Positions 7,522 to 14,385 of a stretch of 25,199 bases of DNA are shown here, in pieces (position 1 is the first letter of the stretch; every line of letters begins with the position of its first letter). A program made the position numbers and the translations under genes. The notes beneath the pieces were generated by a model. It had not been told where the DNA came from, did not search any database, and worked only from the letters and a program-made list of their open reading frames with translations. This DNA is from UBA11164 sp002420085 (GTDB taxonomy: Bacteria; Pseudomonadota; Gammaproteobacteria; Xanthomonadales; Xanthomonadaceae): NCBI GenBank assembly GCA_031976395.1, contig DALYLJ010000028.1, forward strand, positions 1-25,199. The letters run 5' to 3'.

Positions 7522-9441
7522 TCAGAACGAGTAGCGGATGCTGAAGGACGCGAAATCGCGATCGCGAAGCGAATTGAGGCTGCCGGCCCCGAAGAAGTTG
7601 GTGTAGGACAGGTCGACCACCCACTGATTGAGGTAGATGAACTCGGTGCCGAGCGTGACCGACTTGCGCTTCTCGATGAAGTTGCCGCCCGGACCTGGGC
7701 TGATGCCGTTGACATCGTGGTTGAACGCCAGCCGTGGTGCCACCGTCCAGGAACCGATCAGGCTGTTGTACTCGCCGCGAGCGGCGATCCGGTAGCCCCA
7801 CGAGAACGAGGTCGGGAAGCCATTGGTCTGGGTGACCGGATTGCGGGCATCGCCGCTGACCAGGTCGGCGCCGCCGCCGGTGTTGGTGCCATCGCCCTGG
7901 AAGCGCAGCACATCCTGCGAAGGCAGATTCCAGAAGTTGGTGAACCCGACCTCACCGACCAGGGCAAGCTGATCGGCGCCCAGCACCTGCTGGAACAGCT
8001 TGGTGAAGGTGGTCTGCAACTGCGAGACTTCCTGACGGTCATAGCCTCGGATGAACTCACCCGGCGCGAACTGACCCAACTGACTCTTGAATTGCAGGAA
8101 CGGCTGCGGGATGGCGGCATTCAACGGCGAGAGGCCGGCAAACAGCAGTTCGACGTCATCGACTTGGATGGGCAGGTTGTCGCGGTAGCTCAATTCACCC
8201 TGGAACGCCCAGCCGCCCGGCAGGGTGGTGTTCCAACTGAAGCCGAACAGGTTGATGTCCTCGGGGTATTCGACGATCACCTGGCCCGAACTGGCAGCGC
8301 TGTTGGTCACCGCCATACCCGAGAGCAGGGGCAGCCGGCTGTGATAGCGCAGGTAATAGAGGCCGAACTCGGTGTCGCCCAGTTCCGGCGAGAAATACTT
8401 CAGCGCCGCGCCGAACTGACCGCTGTCCTTGGCGGTCCGGTTCAGGCCGCGCGGCAGGGCCGAGGAGCAGCCGAGCGCGACCAGATTGGCCGGCAGGCCG
8501 GTATCGCTCTGACCGAAGCCGCTCGGGCCACTGCGACAGACGCTGTTGAACAGATCAGGGTTGTTGACCGGCTGCGGCGTGGTGCCGAAACCGAGCATGG
8601 CGAAACGGCCGCCGTCACCGGCAAAGTCGTTGGTCGAGAAGAACGTGCCGGGGGCATCGACGTCGATCTGCTCGAACTCGAACATGTACAGGGCTTCGAG
8701 TGACCAGTTCTCGTCGAAATTGAACGAGCCGTAGACCATGTCGATCGGCAGGAAGGCTTCCTTCAACTCGGCACCGGCCACACGCAGGGCGTTGACATCG
8801 ACCGGGTTGATGACATTGATGCCGCCCTGGATGAAGGTGCTCTCGCCCCAACTGACCACCTGCCGACCGAGACGGAGGGTGCCGGTGCCCTGCTCGCCGA
8901 AGGTGAAGTCGCGGAACAGGAAGAAGTCGAGAACCTTGGCGTCCTGACCAACCTTGTCGCGGGCCTCGTCGCTCAGGACATCCTTGCCATTGTTCTCGAA
9001 GTCGTGGAACGCCGTGCCACGGACGAAGGCACCCCAGTCGCGCCACTTGAGCGACAGTTCGGACGTGATCTTGACGGCATTGGAGATGACGTCGCCGGCA
9101 TCCCGGTAGTTGAGATTGCCGTCATCGCCATTGGCCGAGAAGGTGCCGCGCGCGTTCAATTGCAGTTGCTGGGCTTCAGCGAACCGGCCCTGGGCGGTGA
9201 GTGCGGCGACCTGGACCGCGAGGGTCGGGTCGAACTGCGACTTGGCGATCGCGCTGTCGGCGGCGTCCTGGGTGCGCAGCGACAGGCCGTAGCTGACCGT
9301 GGTGTCCCAACTGCCTTCCAACTCGCCATTGCTGAACTGGATCGCCTGCGCGGCTGGGGCAGTCAACAGGGCGGCGGCGATGGCCACCGCGATCGGGCTG
9401 CGCGCCACCCGCCGACGAAGCATGCTGTGTTCGGTATTCAT
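7522..9441 (-). CDS. DUF1302 outer-membrane beta-barrel protein
   Basis: A 639-aa protein with a signal peptide ending at about residue 33 (APAAQA/IQF) and a mature N-terminus of IQFSNGELEGSWDTTVSYG, the standard opening of DUF1302 proteins. It consists of many short amphipathic strands and ends in a terminal aromatic strand, SFSIRYSF, with the C-terminal Phe that BAM recognises. Conserved phrases LRLGRQVVSWGE and INVINPVDVNALR are visible. The frame is open 25 codons further upstream, but the ATG at 9441 begins the signal peptide and has GAGGA placed correctly upstream; M7 is a less likely alternative. It follows the lipase gene by 22 bases. Inferred role: the outer-membrane channel or receptor for the hydrophobic substrate handled by this operon. 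Confidence 0.9.
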   Translation of the reverse strand: MNTEHSMLRRRVARSPIAVAIAAALLTAPAAQAIQFSNGELEGSWDTTVSYGLSLRTQDAADSAIAKSQFDPTLAVQVAALTAQGRFAEAQQLQLNARGTFSANGDDGNLNYRDAGDVISNAVKITSELSLKWRDWGAFVRGTAFHDFENNGKDVLSDEARDKVGQDAKVLDFFLFRDFTFGEQGTGTLRLGRQVVSWGESTFIQGGINVINPVDVNALRVAGAELKEAFLPIDMVYGSFNFDENWSLEALYMFEFEQIDVDAPGTFFSTNDFAGDGGRFAMLGFGTTPQPVNNPDLFNSVCRSGPSGFGQSDTGLPANLVALGCSSALPRGLNRTAKDSGQFGAALKYFSPELGDTEFGLYYLRYHSRLPLLSGMAVTNSAASSGQVIVEYPEDINLFGFSWNTTLPGGWAFQGELSYRDNLPIQVDDVELLFAGLSPLNAAIPQPFLQFKSQLGQFAPGEFIRGYDRQEVSQLQTTFTKLFQQVLGADQLALVGEVGFTNFWNLPSQDVLRFQGDGTNTGGGADLVSGDARNPVTQTNGFPTSFSWGYRIAARGEYNSLIGSWTVAPRLAFNHDVNGISPGPGGNFIEKRKSVTLGTEFIYLNQWVVDLSYTNFFGAGSLNSLRDRDFASFSIRYSF

Positions 9442-9463
9442 GTCATGGTCCTCGGGTCTGGCT

Positions 9464-11644
9464 TCACTGGGTACGGATGACGGACGGGTTGGCGACCTGG
9501 ACCGCCTGACCACCACTCAGCAGGAAGCTGACCATCTGGGTCTGCATTTCGACCGTGGCGGCCAGACCTTCAGGCGTTGCGGCGCTGGGTTGCAGCAGCG
9601 AACCATGACCGCCCTGGATGAAGCGGACCGCGCCACGCAGCGGGTTGCCGGCAGTCGAACCGGTCACGGTGGTCAGGCCATAGGCTCGGATCAGCGGCTC
9701 GGTGCCCGACAGCGGAGCACCCGGCACGGTGTTCGGGATGACCTGATCGGGCTGCGAGGTGCCGCCGCCGGTCAGGGCGCCACCACCGACCACTTCGTGC
9801 AGCAGGATCGCCTTGCTGCCGGCGAAGGCGGCGATGTTGACCGGGTCGGCGGAATCGATGACGGTCTGGGCGATCAGGAAGAACTGATCGAACTGCGGGG
9901 TGCCGGGTTGCAGGCCAGCGGCGGCAGCGAGGCCGGCGCGGATGGCCGGGCCGAAGGTCGGCGAGCCGTTCAGCATCTGCGCGATGCCACCACCAGGAAC
10001 CGACAGCACGGCACGACCAATGGTCGGCTCGAAGGTCACGAAACTGCCACCGTTGATGGCGCCCAGCGACTGGCCGACGAAGCTGACCGCATTGGCGTCG
10101 AAAGTGACGTTGAGCGGCGGGAAGGCCAACGCCGGAATGCTCGCCTTGAGCGTGAACGGATCGACGATCGCCTGCCGGTTGTTGTCGCGCGAAGTGAGCA
10201 GCGAGGCGAGATTGATGAAGTGGGCACCCGAGGCGTCGATGCTGCCGTCCGGACCTGGCGCGCCAGTCTGGTTGTTGACGAAATCGACATCGAAGGTGCG
10301 CTCACTGGCGACCGCTCCGATCGCCTGGGCCAGCGGACCACGCGCGTAGAACGGATTGGTGGTATCGGTGATGCCATGCAGCGGCTGGTCCATCGAGATC
10401 ACCGCGAAGCCCTGCGAGGCGAGCGTGGCGGAGATCGCCAGGGCATCGGTGCGGTTGCGGGTGATGCCGTGGTAGTAGATCACCACCGGCCAGCCATTGG
10501 CCGGCCTGGTCCGACCGGAGGCGGCATTGGGCACGGTAACCAGCAGCGGCGCGGTGACCGTACCGGTGGCGACCGGGCGCGGGTTGAGGAAGGTCAGGTT
10601 GGTCGAGGGATTGTTCGGCCCGAGCAACTGGCCGCAGGACGGCACCTGGCCGCACGGCGCGCCCCGCCAGAACGTGTTGAGCGGCGCGGTCGGGTTCTGT
10701 GCCGTGGGTGCCGTGAGGAAGTACGGCAGTTCGATCGTGCCGAGGAAGATATCGGCGATCGGCGGCAGTTGCGGAATCGCCGCCTGGATGGTCAGTCCGG
10801 TTGGCCGCAGCACGACAGTGCCGGGCTGGGTGGTGGCCCGCACCGTTTGCAGGGTCGGGCTGATGCTCTGGGTGGTCGCCACCCAGCTCAGCACGATGTT
10901 GTCGCGGGCGATGCCGGCAGCGGCGGCGGCGGCTTCCTGAGAATTGACCAGTTGCCGCAGCGGTTCCAGCGCCTGGGCCTGGGCGTTGCTGAGCAGCGGA
11001 TCGGTGCTGACGCCATTGGCGATCAGCGGGCTGGTGCGCTTGGTCAGGAAGTAGGTGGAATCGGGCGTGGCGATGTTGCCCTGAGCATCGGCGACGCCAT
11101 TGGTGATGACCGCCATGTAGGAGGTGATCTGCTTCAACGGCCGGGTGAAGACGATTGCCAGGGTTCGCTGGGTGGTGTCGGTCGGCGACAGGGCTGTCAC
11201 GAACTCGGTGCCGGCACCCAGTTCACGGACGATGCCGGTGACGCCACCACCCGGACCGGTGAGGGTCACCTCGAACAGGCGCACGCTCTGGCCGGGCACG
11301 ATGGTGCTGGCAGCCGGCGGACGCGAGAAGGTCATCGACCAGGGCGCCACCGTGCTGAAGCCGTCAAGGGCATTGAGCGCCACCGCCGGGTCGCCGATGT
11401 TGTTCGGGTTGGCGACCGGCACATTGATCGTGAGGTCGGTGGTGCCGCTGAAGAACAGGTTGCTCGGGAACGGGACGACCGCGTTGGCGGGATCGAAGCG
11501 CGCAGTGATGACGTTGGTCACCGGTCCGCCGCCGGGATTCTGGGCTGGCGGTGCGGGCACGGCCAGGTCGGTATTGGATGAGCCGCCACAGGCGGCGAGC
11601 AGCACAGCAGTCGCGGCCGCGACCAGATGATTCCGGGCCTTCAT
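9464..11644 (-). CDS. VolA/Pla-1-type lipoprotein lipase
   Basis: A 726-aa predicted lipoprotein: a signal sequence with lipobox LAAC (C19), then a Gly/Ser/Pro-rich linker. An N-terminal 'virulence factor lipase' domain (about 45-330) starts with ITARFDPANAVVPFPSNLFF. The alpha/beta-hydrolase part shows an oxyanion HG at 392-393 (YYHG), the nucleophile S526 in GQSLG, a candidate acid D633 (QPDQVIP) and H680 (GGHGSL). Vibrio VolA is a surface-exposed lysophospholipase encoded next to FadL; here the partner is a DUF1302 barrel. It is the first gene of the operon, with a GGGGGAG ribosome site (11652-11658) seven bases from the ATG. Expected job: releasing acyl chains from an external ester at the cell surface. 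The exact substrate is unknown; the D633 assignment is tentative. Confidence 0.88.
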   Translation of the reverse strand: MKARNHLVAAATAVLLAACGGSSNTDLAVPAPPAQNPGGGPVTNVITARFDPANAVVPFPSNLFFSGTTDLTINVPVANPNNIGDPAVALNALDGFSTVAPWSMTFSRPPAASTIVPGQSVRLFEVTLTGPGGGVTGIVRELGAGTEFVTALSPTDTTQRTLAIVFTRPLKQITSYMAVITNGVADAQGNIATPDSTYFLTKRTSPLIANGVSTDPLLSNAQAQALEPLRQLVNSQEAAAAAAGIARDNIVLSWVATTQSISPTLQTVRATTQPGTVVLRPTGLTIQAAIPQLPPIADIFLGTIELPYFLTAPTAQNPTAPLNTFWRGAPCGQVPSCGQLLGPNNPSTNLTFLNPRPVATGTVTAPLLVTVPNAASGRTRPANGWPVVIYYHGITRNRTDALAISATLASQGFAVISMDQPLHGITDTTNPFYARGPLAQAIGAVASERTFDVDFVNNQTGAPGPDGSIDASGAHFINLASLLTSRDNNRQAIVDPFTLKASIPALAFPPLNVTFDANAVSFVGQSLGAINGGSFVTFEPTIGRAVLSVPGGGIAQMLNGSPTFGPAIRAGLAAAAGLQPGTPQFDQFFLIAQTVIDSADPVNIAAFAGSKAILLHEVVGGGALTGGGTSQPDQVIPNTVPGAPLSGTEPLIRAYGLTTVTGSTAGNPLRGAVRFIQGGHGSLLQPSAATPEGLAATVEMQTQMVSFLLSGGQAVQVANPSVIRTQ

Positions 11645-11671
11645 TTACGATCTCCCCCACGAGGTTGGGTT

Positions 11672-11687
11672 TAGAGTTGCCACTCTA
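11672..11687. promoter_or_regulatory. Candidate operator palindrome of the lipase operon
   Basis: Perfect palindromic arms TAGAGT and ACTCTA around TGCC. The site abuts the candidate -10 hexamer and would cover the transcription start of the five-gene operon, the classic place for a repressor. As RNA it would only form a short, AT-containing 6-bp hairpin, so a dimeric protein-binding site is more likely than a terminator. Confidence 0.5.
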
Positions 11688-11716
11688 TCTTAGGTAGCCG
11701 CTTAACGGAAAGGCAA
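11687..11716 (-). promoter_or_regulatory. Candidate sigma-70 promoter of the lipase-DUF1302-DUF1329-propeller-RND operon
   Basis: On the - strand TTGCCT (11711-11716; 4/6 to consensus) is followed after 18 bases by TAAGAT (11687-11692; 4/6). Transcription would begin near 11680, giving a leader of about 36 bases with a strong Shine-Dalgarno GGGGGAG (11652-11658). It is the only plausible pair I see in the 184-base gap. Confidence 0.4.
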
Positions 11717-11725
11717 TACTTTCCG
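11706..11725. promoter_or_regulatory. Second palindrome overlapping the -35 box
   Basis: Perfect 7-bp arms CGGAAAG (11706-11712) and CTTTCCG (11719-11725) with a 6-base spacer, lying over the -35 hexamer of the candidate promoter. It may be an activator or repressor site, or a hairpin ending transcripts of the upstream epimerase-like gene (stop at 11829); no T-run follows on either strand. Confidence 0.4.
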
Positions 11726-11828
11726 GTATGGACTTCGATGTTCGTCATGCTGCATGGCAGCAAGCGCCGCTGTCACAATTCGCCGAGAACTCCACCGAAA
11801 TCGCCGCAGCGCAAGCCGTGGTGCAGGT

Positions 11829-12749
11829 TCAGCGGGTTGGGTCGGGGTCGGGCGGTTCGGGCCGGAACGGTCGCGGCGCCAGATCGAGCAGACGCCAGTC
11901 GCCATCGTCGAAGCACAGATCCTGCCCGGTTCGGCGCAGTTGCGCGGCACGCGCGCGCCAATGCGCCGGTCCCAGCGCCAGGGTGGCGACCGCTGCGGCG
12001 GCCAGCGGCCGGACAAGGTCGAGCAGACCGGCACCGGGGACGGAAACCGCCAGGTGGCGGGCCACCATGCTGCGGTAATCGAGGGTTTCGCCACCCGGCA
12101 AAGTCAGGATGCGATGGGCCACGGCGGTGCGGTCAAGGCTGGTCAGCAAGGCCGCAGCCAGATCATCGGCATGAACCGGCTGTCGTCGTCCGCGCGCCCA
12201 GACCGGCATCGGCACACGACCCAGTTTCTGCGCCAGCCGGGTCCAATGGGAGAGATTGCGATCCGGGCCGTTGCCATAGATCAGGGTCGCCCTGAGCAGG
12301 GTCGCGCTACCGCCACTGCGACGTGCCTGGGCGATGACCATCTGCTCGGCGTCGAGCAGACGCTGGGCCAGGCGTCGCTCGCTCGGGTCATTCGAGGCCA
12401 GCTTGGTCTGCGCGCTGGTCGAGGACAGCGCCGCGATCCGCACCGGCCGCTGCGGTGGACAGCGACGCAGCCAATGGGCCAAGCCATCGAGTGGACCCGC
12501 ACTGACGATCTCGGTGGCCGCCGGCAATTCCAGTGGCTGCTCCGCGTACAGGTCGAACGCCTGCCAGTCGCTGCCCGTCGGCAGACGATCCCGCCCGGTT
12601 CGCCCTGGGCACAGCGGCCGCCGACCGGCCGCGATCAGGCGGGCAAGCACGGCTCGACCGACGGCACCGGTGGCGCCGAACACGATCAGATCGTGTGCGT
12701 CGGACGGCTCGATTCGCGCGGCGCTGGCAGTGGGCATGATCGTGAGCAT
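11829..12749 (-). CDS. Atypical NAD(P)-binding epimerase/dehydratase-like protein
   Basis: A 306-aa protein with an N-terminal Rossmann fold: a hydrophobic strand (DLIVFG) and the glycine motif G25-A-T-G28-A-V-G31. Later it shows an extended-SDR-like LLRATLIYGNGPDRN segment, a RGRRQPVHADDLAAALL segment typical of NAD-dependent epimerases, and a hydrophobic C-terminal part (LLDLVRPLAAAAVATLAL). The canonical active-site Tyr-x3-Lys is not visible; the corresponding region reads LSSTSAQTK, so it may be an atypical or non-catalytic SDR. The frame is open far upstream (to 13169), but that would run antisense through the transporter gene, so the ATG at 12749 (or 12737) just before the first strand is chosen. 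It diverges from the DASS gene across 90 bases. Substrate unknown. Confidence 0.75.
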   Translation of the reverse strand: MLTIMPTASAARIEPSDAHDLIVFGATGAVGRAVLARLIAAGRRPLCPGRTGRDRLPTGSDWQAFDLYAEQPLELPAATEIVSAGPLDGLAHWLRRCPPQRPVRIAALSSTSAQTKLASNDPSERRLAQRLLDAEQMVIAQARRSGGSATLLRATLIYGNGPDRNLSHWTRLAQKLGRVPMPVWARGRRQPVHADDLAAALLTSLDRTAVAHRILTLPGGETLDYRSMVARHLAVSVPGAGLLDLVRPLAAAAVATLALGPAHWRARAAQLRRTGQDLCFDDGDWRLLDLAPRPFRPEPPDPDPTR

Positions 12750-12839
12750 GGTGGTCAGAGCATAGAGGCCCGCGTCGGCACTGTCGCGTCGGCAGCGCAG
12801 CGCTTGCATCCCGATCGCACTTCCCCGACCCTTGCCGAC

Positions 12840-14237
12840 ATGTCCGAAACCACCACACCGATCGCCAGCCGTGGGTTCTGGCGACGTCTGTCCGGCCCGC
12901 TGGCTGCGTTCGCCATCGCAGTCTGGGCGCATCACGACGGCCTTGCCCCGGCCATCGGCATCACCCTCGCCATCACCACCTGGTGTGCGCTGTGGTGGCT
13001 GCTCGAAGCAGTTCCGCATGCGATCACTGCCCTGCTGCCACTGGCGCTGTTTCCGGTGCTCGGCGTGCTGGAACCCGAGCAGGTCGCCAATGCCTACGGC
13101 AATCCGCTGATCCTGCTGCTGGCCGGTGGCTTCATGCTGGCTGCGGCACTGGAGCGCAACGGCGCCCATCGCCGAATGGCACTGGCCATGGTTCGCTTGG
13201 TCGGCGGCGGCAGCGGTCGGCGACTGATCTGGGGCTTTGCCCTGGCGACCGGGCTGACCAGCATGTGGATCTCCAATACCGCGACCACCCTGATGATGCT
13301 TCCGGTAGCGATGGCGGTGCTGGAGCGCTATCCCGATCCGCGCCTGGCGGCCCCCTTGATCCTGGCGATCGCCTATTCGGCCAGCATCGGCGGCCTCGGC
13401 ACGCCGATCGGCTCGCCACCCAATCTGGTGTTCATGCAGGTGTACGAACAGAGCACCGGGGCAGCGCTCGGCTTCATCGACTGGATGAGTTTCGGCATCC
13501 CGACGGTGGCACTGTTCCTACCGGCTGCGGCGCTCTGGCTGGCACGCGGACTGTCGGCGACACCGGCAGCCACCCTGCCCGACCTCGGGCCGTGGCACAG
13601 CGGTGAGCGCAGGGTGCTGACCGTATTCGCCCTGGTCGCACTGGCCTGGATGACCCGCAGTGAGCCATTCGGCGGCTGGAGCGCCTGGCTCGACCTGCCC
13701 GGCACCAACGATGCCAGCATCGCCCTGCTCGGAGTGGTGGCGATGGCCCTGGTACCGGACGGACGCGGCGGCCGACTGCTGGACTGGCAGACCGCTGAAC
13801 GCATTCCATGGGGCGCACTGATCCTGTTCGGCGGCGGCATCGCCATCGCCACCGCGTTCCAGACCTCCGGTCTATCGGAACTGGCAGCCGCGCACATGCA
13901 GGGGCTGTTCGATCTGCCCTTGCTGGTGCGGATCGCGCTGATCGCGGCCGCCGTCAGTCTGATGTCGGAGATCGCCAGCAATACCGCGACCGCCGTCCTG
14001 CTGATGCCGATTCTGGCTGCGGCCGGCACTGCGCTCGGCATCGACCCGGCCCTGCTGATGGTGCCGGCGGTGCTGTCGGCAAGTTGCAGCTTCATGCTGC
14101 CGGTCGCTACCGCACCCAATGCCATCGCGTTCGCCAGTGGACGGGTCGGCGCCATCGATATGCTCCGCCACGGCGCGGTGCTCAATCTGATCGGGGTGGT
14201 GGTGGTGACCCTGATTGCCTTCTGGTTCCTGCGCTGA
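12840..14237 (+). CDS. DASS-family (SLC13) Na+/carboxylate symporter
   Basis: A 465-aa inner-membrane protein. Its two inverted-repeat halves each carry the signature SNT motif: S145-N146-T147 in ISNTATTLMMLP and S380-N381-T382 in ASNTATAVLLMPI. In VcINDY-type transporters these motifs bind the carboxylate and line the Na+ sites. A GLGTPIGSPPNLVF segment after the first motif and LPVATAPNAI after the second complete the two substrate/Na+-binding hairpins. This supports Na+-driven uptake of di- or tricarboxylates (known for the family); the exact substrate is not readable. The start was set at ATG 12840, just before the polar N-terminus and TM1; the frame is open much further upstream but is non-coding there. 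No clear Shine-Dalgarno is seen. The Mrp operon follows 148 bases downstream. Confidence 0.92.
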   Translation: MSETTTPIASRGFWRRLSGPLAAFAIAVWAHHDGLAPAIGITLAITTWCALWWLLEAVPHAITALLPLALFPVLGVLEPEQVANAYGNPLILLLAGGFMLAAALERNGAHRRMALAMVRLVGGGSGRRLIWGFALATGLTSMWISNTATTLMMLPVAMAVLERYPDPRLAAPLILAIAYSASIGGLGTPIGSPPNLVFMQVYEQSTGAALGFIDWMSFGIPTVALFLPAAALWLARGLSATPAATLPDLGPWHSGERRVLTVFALVALAWMTRSEPFGGWSAWLDLPGTNDASIALLGVVAMALVPDGRGGRLLDWQTAERIPWGALILFGGGIAIATAFQTSGLSELAAAHMQGLFDLPLLVRIALIAAAVSLMSEIASNTATAVLLMPILAAAGTALGIDPALLMVPAVLSASCSFMLPVATAPNAIAFASGRVGAIDMLRHGAVLNLIGVVVVTLIAFWFLR

Positions 14238-14385
14238 TGATCCTGCCGGGTCGGTTCGACATGGCGCATTCACGTCGATACGCTAAGATGCCGCCGGTCG
14301 ATGTCGCCCGAATGCCGCGCGTCGCCCGGCCCGGCTCGGACCCGATCTCGCTTCAACCCCCGTCAGCGCCCCCGTCAGGACACTC

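Noticed and set aside
9299..11581. 760-codon open frame on the + strand opposite the lipase gene
   Set aside because: Arg/Gly-rich shadow of the lipase; the - strand has signal peptide, lipobox and catalytic motifs.
12750..13169. N-terminal extension of the epimerase-like frame
   Set aside because: It would overlap the DASS gene antisense for over 300 bases and has a polar, Gln/Arg-rich composition unlike a protein domain.
14256..14289. Possible mrp promoter (TCGACA and TAAGAT)
   Set aside because: The two hexamers are 22 bases apart, too far for a sigma-70 promoter, and no better pair was found; the real promoter is unresolved.
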